DNA of 64,000 nucleotides from Stercorarius parasiticus (lineage: Eukaryota; Chordata; Aves; Charadriiformes; Stercorariidae), in contig VWZL01006771.1 of the NCBI GenBank assembly GCA_013396915.1, positions 124,001 to 188,000 of the forward strand. Direction: 5' to 3'. A program made the translations under genes and the position numbers. Shown piece by piece: positions 27,301-40,000 of the stretch. How positions within the stretch are numbered: the stretch's first letter is position 1; each line of letters opens with the position of its first letter. The notes under the pieces are model-generated. The model did no database searches. It saw only the letters and a list, made by a program, of their open reading frames with translations, and was not told the origin of the DNA.

Positions 27301-30300
27301 CAGTGGTGTTTGGCATGCAGGCAAAATCGAGTTGCTAGCATGGTCTGTATATTGAAAAAGTATAAAATCCTTCTGAAATCTAACACTTTAAGAAAAGTTG
27401 GTAGAAAATCAAATTACAAATAACGTTCTGAACACCCGTCATGTGAATCCTTACTACTTTGTGCTTAGATAGGTCTTTAATAAAACAGGGTCTGCTGTGA
27501 ATTTGCTCCGGGATAGATTTAAGATTTCTCCGCAGATATTCTTTGTCCCGGATATCTGTCTATTCTTTCACACTTCCTATCATTTGCTGTTCTTTTTTTT
27601 AATTATTATTATCATTATTAACCTTATTACTGAAACTGGGGCTTCTGCAAACAACGGTTGGATGCAAAATCTGGGTCCCAGGGAAATAACTGGGATTTGG
27701 TCGATGGGAGCCCAAGATGCTGTTTGAGAACCTCTGCACTGTCAATATGTCCTTTTCTATTTCTAGCCTGGATTTTTGGGTGAGAAAACCAGTCCTGGAA
27801 GCCCAACCCCATTTAACTGAATAAGGAGATCATTTCTTTGTACATTCTCCATCTTAAACACTGCCACAAACCGGCCTCTCTGCAAAGCGATACCTACAGT
27901 TCCTATTGCTATAAACCTTTCAGGCTGTTTAAAGGTGCTGGCTTATTGGAAAGGGCTTGTTTTCATTCACTACAGTCAGGAAAATTCATGGATCGCATCA
28001 AAACAGGGAAGATGCGGTTGTTCCCAGGTCTTCACTGCGTTACTGTTAATCAGCTGTATCCAAAGGGAGGATGCACGTTGCTTTAATGGGGGTGAGGAGC
28101 CGGGGGAATGTAATCATCCCTCATCAGCGAGACCCTCAATCACTGCACTTCAAACAGCTGGGGGTACATAACCTCATCTTCATTTGAAAATTTTAGTACC
28201 TTTTCTCTTAGCCGCCTCCATTTTATGCCTTTTTTTTTTCCCCCTCATAAATTTTTATGATTTTTTTTTTTTTTCTTAAAGGAGAATTTATGGGCGAAAT
28301 GGCAGAGACCGTGTGAAATGTGGAAGAGCTAAAAGGCTATCACGGTGGTAAATGAGGCTAAATGGTTCTCTACCACCAGCTGGTTTAGAGTTCAGTGATT
28401 GAGTCTAACTGACAAGAAATAATTACCCCCTCTCAGAGAGGTGAAATGGGTCCTCACACAGTGAATGCTGCTGATGAAGGGGCCGTCCCGGGAGAAGGCA
28501 GGATCCTTTCCGACAGCTTCTATGCCTACCTCTCGGTTGCTTAAACCCCTGGCGAGCATCTTGCGCTAAGGTTTTTCTTGTATAGGGTGATGTCCTTCGG
28601 TGACTCAGCACGTCTCTCCCGTCTTTCAGGTCTCAGGGAGGTTCAAAACCTTGACATATCCCTTGTCTTGCAGGGATGAGCCCAGAGCCAAAACATTCCC
28701 TGCATTATTGATTAAAAAGTGTGTGTCTCAGCCCTTTTTATTTCAAAGCAAGAGACCTTGTGCTTCTTATTGCAAAGTTGTGCATTAGGACCTAAAAGCA
28801 CCTTTTTTTTTTTTTTCTTTTCTAATCAATTGCAGGGAACAAATGTGGTGAGTGCATTTGTTTGCAGGCTGAAGAGGGTGAATACCTTGACTTCAATTTG
28901 GGAAGAGAAGGTCTTGCAGTGCTCCAGTGTGAAACCTGCGTCTTCGCAGGCAACACTGAAGCTGGATCCTTTTTTTTAAACACAAATTAACCCTAAATGT
29001 TTTGAGCATGCAAGAAACATGAAATGAGACACAGAAATAAGCACGATTGTGGTGGCTTGAATGCCACTATGCTTCTCTGGCTTTATCAATTATGCTACCG
29101 CGTTGATGAGGATGCAAACACCTTGGATGCAGGGAAGTAGATGGCTAAATTAATTATTACTGGGCAAGAGCCTGTCCAGAGCTTTGCTGCGTCCTGCCCA
29201 AGCAAAACCCGGTACCATCACAGGTCAGTTCAGGAGGGTGGGAGGATGCCGTGGCCACAGCCTGGCAGTGCTCTGTCACCATCACTCATCTCGTTTCTTT
29301 AGAAGATGATGGCCGTGGTCACCAGATGAACCACTATGGTGCAAACAGGGCTTCGTGGAGCCCCAGCAGCAAAGGAACAATTTGGTGAGGCTCTGCTTTG
29401 GTCTCTGTTTCATTACTCCTCTCTTAAGCTGCTGTTTCTGATGAGACTCTGTGTTTTAAGATGAGAATTTCAGCCACGGGCTGAGGTCCCATGGGTTGCA
29501 GCAAGCCATTTAGTGCACATGCAACGTGTCGCTGTTTTGGCCCTCTCCTGATATGCCTTCTTAGCTTCTTCCCTCTCAGTTTGGTCTTGGAAGGAGGTGG
29601 GATGGGCACTGGTCACAAGGCAGCATGCTAGAGACAGCCGAGCCTCACGGCCACCCCAGCGACAGCCCCTGGCTGAGCCCAGAGGTCTTCATCAGGGGGT
29701 GCATCTCCACCGAGCCGGGGGAGGGCAGCCACAGCGTCCTCTGAGCTCCTCTCCCTGCCGTGCTGACAGTGTTCTCTGTTTTGGTAGGAAAGGAGCCACT
29801 TGTTTTTCTTTGCTGGGAAAGGGAAAGGTTAAGGAATACATCTGGGAGCTGCCGCATCCTCACTTTTCCCTCCCCTCCTGTGGGAACAGTTAAATGAAGC
29901 AAGGTGGTTTACTGAGCACAGAAATGCTTATTTTACTAAAAGAGTATAAACAAATACCCACAAAAGCCTAAAAATCCCCCCAAAGAACCCAAAAATCCCA
30001 CCCACAAAACCAGCCAACCCGCCAAATGAAAAGACTCAAGCAGGAAAGGGCTCTGTCCTTCCATCCACCGCCAGCGGTCCTGCTCACCAGTGGATGCCCT
30101 GCGCCTCTCCCAGCTTCATGTGTCTGCCAAAAAGCAAACGTTGAGGAGATGAATCAGAGCCAGGATGGCCAGCCAAGGGGGCTTGGCGGCAGGGCGAGGA
30201 GTCAGGTGAAGGGGAGCCCCACCCCAGGGATCAGGTGGAGACCTGAGGGAAGGTGAGGAGAAACCTTCAATGCCAAAGGATGGTCCAGGTGACCAGACGC

Positions 30301-33300
30301 TCTGGTGCGGAGACAACCAGAAAGAAATGGGTTTTCCTCCCTCCTGGAAAAAGCAGAGTTTATTCCCCTTCAGGCTTTTTCCTGTGTGTCTGTCTGCTTC
30401 TCTTTGCAAAGCAGAAGAAGGGGTTGGGGTGACAGGAGCCCCCAGCACACAGCCCTGGCCAGGGTTTGGGCCGCGGTGCACGAGGGAGGCTCAGCTGGTG
30501 GGGAAACACGTTCTCACCACACTCCAGAGCATCCTCAAATCTCCATCTCCAGGAACCACGTCATCAGCACCCACCTCCTCACCGGCTCCTGTCCATGGGG
30601 TCAAGGTCTTGAAGGCAAGTGTTTCAAAGCATCAAAAACCTGAAAGCAAATTTAAAAAATCCCAACATGCTCTATTCACATCCCCTGGGTTTATAAAAGT
30701 ATGGAGTGGGCAACAGAAGGGATGGGAACCTTCTCCATGAAGGTGGTATTTAGTTACAAGATATTTGGGTTTGCTTCCTGAGTGAAGGTGTGAAGTTACC
30801 CATGACAAGAAACACGAAAGCCAAGCTTCACAAAAGTCCTCAGGGCTTTTTTTGGGTTGCGTTATGTTGGTGAGTGTATCTTAAGGGGGGATGTGCCCGT
30901 GTGAGAGACAGAGCGAACGGCCGCTGCCAGCTCTCTAGAAGGTATTAAGAAAGGTGATTTTTGGCCCTGGTTGCAAGGACTCATGCTGGGCATGATGGTA
31001 CAAGGGTTTTTCTTCTTCCTCAACCTCATAAAGTTAAATAATTACGTCTGGTATATGTCCTTCAACCACACCTTTCCCATCCCCGGGCCAGCAGTTCATG
31101 ATGCAATTCCCGCAGCCGCGGGGAGAGATTCTGCCCCCAGGACGGCACCTCCCCATCCCCCTCCCCATCCCTCTGCCCTCTCCCAGCACGGGTGGTGGGA
31201 TGGGCATCCCAAGAAGATCCAGAGCCCCTCTCTAATCCATTTTGTATGTTAAGCGCTCACCTTCCCCTTCCTCCTCCTGTCTCTACCATAAGATTTCACG
31301 ATGGAGGGACGTGGAACCACGTGGAGAAATGGGGTGGGCAGAAGTGATGCCGGGCCACCAGGGAGGACTGATGCTGAATGTGGCGTCGGTCCTGCCAGAG
31401 TTTTGCCTGCTCCTGCCAGGCACAGCGGTGCCAGGAGAGGGGTCTGGGCAGGGGCTGGGGTCTGCCGAGAGGCACTGGGGGGTCTGGACTGCCTAGCTGG
31501 GCGCTGCCGAGCTCCCTGGGGGCTGGGAAACACAACAAAATCCCCAAAGAAGCCCTTGTTACAGCTTTAGAGCAGCTTTGTTTATACCAAGTGCCCCAGA
31601 ATATTTTCAGAGAACTGGTTTTAACATGTGATTTTGGAAAGGGCGTAAGAACCCTTAGGTCAGACTGAGCCAGAGATGTAACCAGGTTTGAAACCCAGTT
31701 ACAGGAACCAACTACAGGGAGCCTGGGTGTATTTCCACCCCCCCCCACCCCACCCCTCATTACATCCCCAGCAAAGTCTTTAGACAGAAGCATAACGAAC
31801 AGGTAAGGAAGCAACCAGCTTTGGGAACGCCGCCCACTGCAGCAGGGGCAGGGGCAATGCTCCTTGCAGGACGTATCTCCAGGAGCTGGGGCCGTTGTGA
31901 CCTGTGGAAACCAAATGAAACACCGCTGGTTACCTGGTGCTGGCGCTGAGGAGCTCAAACCCCACCCAGCATGGGGAGGGGGGCTCAGCCCTGACCCCCC
32001 ATGCTGCCCTCGCTGCCCACCACTGCGGGGCTGCAGCCCGTGGTGGGCATTTGGCCCTCTCTTTCACCGTCCTTGCTGTGGTCGAAGGAGGCCAGGGCAA
32101 GATTTGTACATCCTCAGTCCTTTTACTGGGTTTTAGCTTCAGGGGAGAAGGTTCCCCAAGCTCTTGTGTCATCCTGGCTGGAGGACTCAGTGGAAACACC
32201 ATCCAGCTCACAGCCCTCCTCCAGGTAGGAAATCAAAGTAGCGGATTTATAGAGATCAGGTAGAAAACAATAATTTAACTCGATTTTGTTGCTCAGTTAC
32301 AGTGTTTGAGGGACGCGGGAGCCTGGCTGGTGTGTGGCAGAGGGGAGGGTTAATTCAGGGAGAGGTGGAAGGAACGAGGAGCGATTGCTGCCAGTGAAAC
32401 CTCTTCACCTGCTGGTGGATGGCAGGGACAACCACAACACACCACAAAACTGAGTCCACCGAGACCGTTTCTCCTCTGTACTTGGCAGAGATGAAAATTC
32501 CCAGGCGTTGCGAGGCTGTTCTTGGGAGCAGTGTCGGCAGGTGGTGCTGGGTGGCAGAGCATCCCTCAGCCGCCGGCACGGACGCATCCAGGGCAGGGGA
32601 ACGAAGGCCTGAGTGTCAGCCCAACCTGGAAAAAGTGATTTGGACGGCAGTGGGAAAGAGGCGGAAAGCCTGCAGTGTGATCCCCATCCTGCTGGCTGCT
32701 TTCTAAATGAGCTTCATTATACACATAATTAAAGGAAGAGATACTTAGCGGTGGTTTAGGGGTATTAATTTCAAGACTAGGGGCACCTGGAGATTAAATG
32801 AATTAACTCACAACCGAATCAGGTTAATTGTCATTTTCTTTACCTGGAGTGAAGCTGAAAAAGGGGAGGTTTTGATTCAATAATAACTGTGGCTATATTA
32901 AAGAAAAGCAGGTTCTTGAGCAGAAGGAAACTCACTGTGAGAAAGAGTGAACTGGGAACGGGAGCGGACATGAGCGGAGCTGGGCGGCAGTGTGGGCTCC
33001 GGGGCTGAGGGGGGGATGGAGCGGGCACCCCTGGTGGGCAGCGGGGCAGTGACTCAGCCACCCACATTCCTGACCAGGGAAGGGCCCCGACGCTCCCCTG
33101 CCCTCCCTGTTCCCTTCTGGCTGCCTTTAAATGGGTGCCTGTTGTGTAGTTGGATTGGAAGCTCCCAGTTCCTCCCAGGCAGGGGTTGGGGAACGTGGGA
33201 TCGGACCCGCTGCCAGGCTTATCGATCCTGGGAAGGACTCAGGGCAGGGGAAAAGCAAACATGGAGCCCGGCTCTATGTGCTCAGCCTGAAAGCATCCTT

Positions 33301-34000
33301 CCCACTGATCAAAGCACTAACCCAGCAAATCTAACAGATAATGAAGTGCCAACGCGACATGCAAATTAAATAATTATGGGTTTTCAGTCTCAGCTCTCTC
33401 CGTCAGCTGCTTCGGAGCGCTGCCCAGGCTCGGCAGGTCCCACAGCAGGACACGGGACAGGCAGGGATGCTGCTGAGCGCAGGGACCTGCTTGGGGCTGG
33501 GGGCAGATATTTGGGGTGGGTTTTTTACACTTGAAGGTTTGGCCAGGCAAAGGTCCCTTCATCACACTGGGGAGAAACTGGGCTCTGCTCTGAGCAGTGC
33601 ACTCTGTTTCTGCATGCAGGAACAGCCCAAAATTGCACCCTCCATTGGGTGCTGCCCTGTGCACCCTTCTGTGGTGGGGTGATGCTCCTGGACAGGAGCA
33701 GAGCTGGCCTGTACCCACATCGCAGAGGTCATAATGTCATTTTCTAATCCACATCACACCAGCCCTTTCACTGCAGCCACCCAAAATAACAGTGGCTGTA
33801 AGCAAGCCCTGTGGGCATCCCACCTGAGCATCCCACATCTGAGCATCCCGTCCAGGCTGCGGCTCTGCGCGTCCACTCTGCCGCTGAGTCTGGAGCTCTC
33901 GCCTGCCAAACAGCCAGCCTCTGGGTTTGACATGCCTGATTTACCAGTGCTTGAATCTGGCTGGATATCTTCAGTGTGACCTACGCATCCACCCGTCCCT
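24346..34000. other. Intergenic, proximal to RBM33
   Basis: No gene supported. It holds AT-rich sequence up to about 29 kb, then GC-richer DNA with many overlapping open frames on both strands (29.4-33.7 kb) that show no familiar protein and no splice structure. Short homopolymers occur at 27590-27620, 28230-28275 and 28803-28816. A C-rich run at 31733-31758 could form a G-quadruplex on the - strand. A CTCF-like motif sits at 31355-31366. Confidence 0.7.
31733..31758 (-). other. G-quadruplex-prone run
   Basis: On the - strand the sequence is several G runs of four or more separated by single T (plus-strand reading C-runs with single A). This satisfies the usual four-run G-quadruplex pattern. 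It lies in intergenic DNA with no gene nearby. Confidence 0.55.
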
Positions 34001-37000
34001 TAACCACTGGTCCTGCACCTATAGGTTGGGCTTGTCAGCCCTGAAAATCTGTTCTGACATATAAGTGCAAGCTGAACAGTGCTCTAAATGGCAAGTAATT
34101 AGCTATACGGATATCTGTGAAACCTGATGAAACTCCTACAGAGATGTGATGTATTGCTGAGTGCTTAATTTTCCATGACTGGTGTGACTGACAAGTGTTA
34201 ATGTGTAAGAAGGATGGGCAACCTTTCAGTAAAGGACCCATCTCTAAGCCTTCATGTTTCAGAGTTCACAAGCCCCTGGGTTTCTTCCTACATCTCTGTC
34301 ATCACCAGATTCACTCTAATCCTAAGCAAAAATGTCAACTTCAAAACCCCTTCCTTCCTATGCATATGTGCTGCTTCCCAGAGCTTTTCCCCTAACTCTG
34401 GTGGCAATACCTTGCCTGGTACCTCCTAGCATCATATTAGCTTTTTGCATGGGCATGCCCCATTCATGACAGTTATATGGTGGTAGTTGATGCCTGTAGG
34501 ACTTATTTATCCTCTCTTACCTCCAGTTTCTAATAGGAATAGCTGCTTTTACTCCTTATGTGGACCAGGAGCACTTTTGATTATTTGTTTTTACATAATT
34601 TCTATTACCTAGTCAAGGTTATCTCATGCATCCTGGCAGGCCTTTTGGTCACCTTTATTGACCATGGCAGCTCTCGCCACCCACCACAGCATACTCCTAA
34701 ATTTCTGCCAGGGGTATTAGAATAGATGAGTGAAACGATCAATGCTTGAGGAAATCCATTTGTCTCCTTCCATTTTCACGGTGAGCCCTTCCCAGCCCCT
34801 TGTTGCCAAGCCTTCAGCTTGCGCGCTTGTTCCCATCGTCTTGGGCTTAGGTAGCATATACTAATGTAACATTATTGCAAATTCTTCTTAGATCAATTGT
34901 TCTGTCTAAAAATAAAATAAGATTGCTGACTTTTATCAAAGAGCCATTCTACATTAACTGACACAATCAATCCTGTACTATATATCCCATTTTCTGTTTG
35001 GCTCACTATCTTTGATCCTTCTTTCATCTAAAACCTGTCCTGTTCTCTTGTGCAATGCTGGGGTCAAGGTACTCACCCTGTGATTGCTCAGGCCCCTTTC
35101 TCCCTACCACAAATCAGAGTTTCTACCTTTGCAGCTGTCCAGTCACCTGCCAACACAGGCAATTTGGTGGATGTGTTGAACATCATCCTTCCTGGACGTT
35201 CCATCACACATGTTAGTTCTCTCCTGCTCTTGGATGGAGAGCAGCAAAGCTTCTTGTTTTAAGGCCATTAAAGAACAAGTTTCATTTCCATGGTGGATGC
35301 AGTCATTTTCCATACCTTTCCTTGTCACCATTAGCCATTTTTCTGTTCCTCCCACGTTCAACATCAGTATCCTCCCGCAAACCATGGCAAGGAACTTTTT
35401 ATGCCATACCTCGCAATAAAGTTATCCTCGCACGGCTTCGTCTTTATCTGGATGTTTCAAGAAACTTCAGCTTTTTTCCTATGCAAAGCTGAGCTACAAA
35501 ACCTGACTTTTGGCAATTTTCCTTGTAAAGCTTCAAAAAGATTGGTTTCTCTGCTGCTCAATGGCTTGCCAGATTGTCTCCAGGAGTTTGGTCTCCCTGC
35601 AGTTACATTAGTGTCTGGTTCTGCTTTGTGCAACAGTGCCTAAAGAGGACTGGAACCGCTTTACTGATATCCCCAAACTGGCTCAGACACGGACACGGCC
35701 CAGGAAGATATGGAGCAAATGGTGGTTGGTATCAGTATCTCCAAAGGGCTTCATGGTGCATTCGGGCAGTGCATCAGGACACTGTTGTTTCAGTTAATGC
35801 AAGGTTTGGTTGATAGACCCTTTTTTTTTGCTTTTGGCCCCAAAATGTGTTTGTGCAGCCCTGCTGGAGCCAGGGAGCCTTGTGCTGTTATCATTTTGTG
35901 ACTCGCTCCCCTCTGGTAAGAGGGAAATCGGGGAGGTTGGTTCCATTTGGAAACCCACATCAGGAGGTGCTGGCTTCCTCCTCCGGCATTTCTAAACCCA
36001 CTCTTGGGTGCCAGGGCAAGAAAAACGAAACTCCACAGAGTCATGAAGGATCTACAGGAGCGTATTATGCACCTCTCATTTCTCCAGGCTGTTTGAGTAG
36101 TCTCTGTGTCTGCTCTCCACCGTCACTCTCATTCCCAATAAATCCGATGAAACCTTTTCTAAGGAACAGGTTGTCAAACCTAGTTTCCTTAGGAAAACTT
36201 TCCTTCAGACAGTAGTGAACCTTTTTATAAAATATGCAGTGCCATCATGTTTCACCTCCTTCAAAAGCGCCCATGGAGGGCCAGGGTGACCTACTCTCTC
36301 GCAGCCAGGCTGAGCTGGGTGCGCTGGTTTCCAGCCGGCGGGTTTATACTTTTCTGTAGCTTCCAGCATCAAAGAATTTAAATGTTCCACTGTGCTACTT
36401 TTGACTCCTCTCCTGATGCCAACTTCAACTGTGCAAAATTTGCCATGACACAAATACAAGATTTAAACTCATGTTTCAGTTTTAATTTCCCTTCTCTCTC
36501 TCTTTTTTTTTTTTTTTTTTTTTTTTTTTGCCTCCAGGTCTTCAGGTTAACACCTTTGCTGCAAACAATGAAGGCTGGAAGATAACTTGAAAAAACCCAA
36601 CATAATCTGAAATTTGCATACAATCACATGGCTCACAAAGTCAGGAATTAAAAAATGCCTCTAAGTATTAGGATACTCAAAACAAACAAAAAAGAGGTTT
36701 AGTAAAAATACTCTAAAAAGTCCAACTATTATGCACTGTTGTTATCTAAGAAGTGCTGTCATCAAGATGATATTTCAGCAGCTTTAGACAGCTGAGATTT
36801 CTAAAGGGGATTTCTGATTTGTATTTGTTTTTAATTTGGGGTTTGGATGACAGCAGCAGCAACAATTTGTTTTGTTGTGTATTTATGGCTGCACATGTTT
36901 CAAATGGTAAATCTGCACTGACCTATTAGACCACAAAAGTGAAACCAGCTTCTGTATTCTCATTCCTTAGCTGGAAAAATAAACCCACAGCATGCATGTA

Positions 37001-40000
37001 TAAAATAAATTATAGTTTTACAGCTTTCAGGTTTGGGATTCAAAGGCTGTGCAAGTATTTTGGATTATCACAGCCCTGGCTTTAAAAATAGGGAAATGGT
37101 TCTTAAGCAGAAAGTGACTCTTGCAAGACAAAATGCATTTTTCTAGCTGTTGCCTTTCATTAAAATTATATCGTTTTATCCAAAATGAAAAAAAAATTAA
37201 TAAGGAGCTTAATAGAATGTGCAAGTTTATTTGGGAAAGAAATGAACTAAAAATACAGAAAGACACTCGTTTGTTTTAATACCAATAAAGATATCTAGGT
37301 GTAAAAGATAATTCAGAGCTAGCACCAGACCGTCCTGCGTTGAGCACCCTGCTTCTTCTTACCTACCTCTTTTTATTGGATACGCTCTTTGTGACAAATA
37401 AAAACTTTTTCCTTCAGTCTGTAAGCCTTAAAAGCAAACACAGGTTGAGTCGTATTTGACTTAACAGAGAAACACGAATATGACCTGTTACTTGCCCCCC
37501 CAGCTGTGACTCTGAAGAAGGCTTATCCAGGCAGAGCAGAGAGCCTGGGCTGGGTCTCTCTGGTAGCTGGGTTCATTATTTGATGACAAATCCATCTTCT
37601 CTGGCTAATTTCTAAGCCCTGGACAAAGCTGAGCATAATTTTATTCATTCAAGTTGTTTCATGCCCCAGGATGGAGGAGGCTGAATCCAGAAGATGCTCC
37701 TGAGCAGCGGCAGGTGAAACCATGGGTTGACAATTAATAACAGCCCAGCATCCACATCTCACCTGGGTATTTTGGGGGTAGAAAGCAGCAGTTATTAGGA
37801 ATACAGCCCAGTTTTACATGACGGACCCCCCCAGAGAGGCGGGAGGGTCCGCCATCATCCCTCGCAGGGCAGGCAGAGCATCGGGCCGAGCTGGCGAGTC
37901 AAACACCACCCGTTGCAAAACTTCTCAGTTCCATGAGAAGTCCTTCTGAAACGTATCTTAGGAATGTCCTAAATAATATGTGCTGGTGGGAGTGGAAGGT
38001 GCTGACGAATACAGGCAAAAAAAAAAGCAGCTTTATTGCAAATGGCTGATGAAAGTAGCACTGACCACAACAAGGGAGCACGTTTCATTACAGCGGCTGC
38101 GGTAGAGCCGCCGCGAAAATTACAGGGAATGCTGAAGGAGCTCTGGAAAGGATTCAAACAGCAGTTTGCTCTCGGCATGACCATTGCCGAGAGCCGGTAA
38201 CAGGGAAAGTGAGCAAGAGGGAAGCAATGTTCTTGTCCTTCTTCCTGCAGATGTCAAACCTTGTGGTCTTTAATGGAGATGGGAAGGGAAAGAATCAAAG
38301 AGCAGGTTGGAGATGAAGTTCTTCAAAATGCATATGAAACTAAAAAGTTAGGGGATTTTTTTCTGGCAGGAATAGCGTCCTGGTTTTCACCCAGTTCTGG
38401 TTCAGAGATTGATATATCTAACCTATTGAAGATTTAAAAAAAAAATTTAAAAATTTGCATTTTGAGTCAGCTCAGCATCTCCTTCGTGCCCGTCCCTATC
38501 TCCTGCACCAAAAGAATCAATGGTTTTCGCTGCCTTCCCCAACCCTGAAATATCCCTGGGGGATATTAAGCCAGAGCACGCAACCATCTAGCTCCTGACA
38601 GACCTTCCCCTGCATTGCCCCTGAATGATTACATCCCATTTCTAACCCCTTTTTCTATTGATTTTCATGGTAAACTGACATAATTTGACTGATATATATT
38701 TTTAGTTTCCCCCACTGCTGATGAATTGTCACATCCTCTCCCTACGTGCTTTTTTTTTTTTTTTTAAAAAACTTGGTAGTTTGGAAGGAAAAAGATGACC
38801 TTGTAGAGGGGAAAATCTCTCTCCTGTTGTCCAGCTCGGCCGAACCCAGGGATGGGTATGGCTTGGACCCGCAGGAGCACCCCATGCTTGCTGCACAACT
38901 GGTAATAATTTTCCAATCAGCCTGCAATTGTTCCAAAAAGTAGGAACAAATGAGTTAAATCACAAATCTAGCACACTTCCTATCCTGCCTATTCCCAAAG
39001 AACAGCACGTCAGCAGCGCCAGAAGACACATGGATGATAAGTTACTAATAAATTCATTGTGTTGCTTATTTTTAATGGGCTAATAAAAACAATCCTCTTC
39101 TTTTAACAGTGCGCGACTTGCATGAAAAGAAACGGTAGAGTTTGGGAAAATATTTCATACTTGAATGGTAGGAATGGTCACTGGAACAGGCATTGATCGC
39201 TATAATTTAGCTTTAATCAGGTATTGATTGCATTTCTAGCAGATGAGGGAGCATCGTACCGTTGCACCACTCCTGCTCTGTGCTGGCGGCTGCCGAGCTG
39301 CACGGTTAACGGGGAATCACTAGAGGTCACTTTGATTCCACCTAAAAGAACGAGTCCTAAAAAGGTCCGGGGTTTTGTTACTTTCTTCTTTTCTTCGGTG
39401 AGACATTTTTTAAAAGCACACTCTTTTTTTGCACGTGTGTGTAGCACTTGTTCATATAAGCTCCTTGGGCTGAATTTTATTCTGGTGTAAAGAGCGAAAC
39501 TTTAAAGAAGTTTATAAAACTCTGCCTGTATTCATCAAGAGGAAATTTGGCCCTGCGCTTCTATTTTAATATGAAACAGCTTCCACTGGAGTTGATGTTC
39601 TTGATAACAGATGTCATTATTTAACTCTCGATAAATACTTCTGTCCTGTCAGGATCCCTATAAATAGGAAAAGAATAGCTCCAATGTATAAAACTGCAAG
39701 AAGATATTCTAATTCTGCTGCTTATCCTGTTACACCCAAAGGTGAAATAATATTTAGGTGTGTTTCATTCTCAGCTTTGGTTGATAACTGAAGTGCAGAC
39801 ATTTCCTTAATGTGAGAAAAAAACCCTAAAACTGAACACCTCATGATCAGGCGAAACATTTTCCTGCTGCAAAGACAACTCCAATGGGAGCCCAAACTTG
39901 ACTTCTTTTACCTTTGTAAAGTGACAGTTTGCCTCCTCGGGAGCCTATAGCATGAAATCCAACTTTTCTTTCATTTTCGACATCTGGGCTGGCTTGGGCC

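Noticed and set aside
30026..30740. Overlapping + and - frames of 76-156 codons
   Set aside because: No familiar protein, no splice structure, both strands open at once.
31296..31958. 220-codon - strand frame
   Set aside because: GC-rich intergenic DNA with frames open on both strands, no known domain, and low-complexity C-runs inside.
34441..34470. GGGCATGCCC, a p53 half-site-like palindrome
   Set aside because: Only one half-site is present; the neighbouring decamers do not match.
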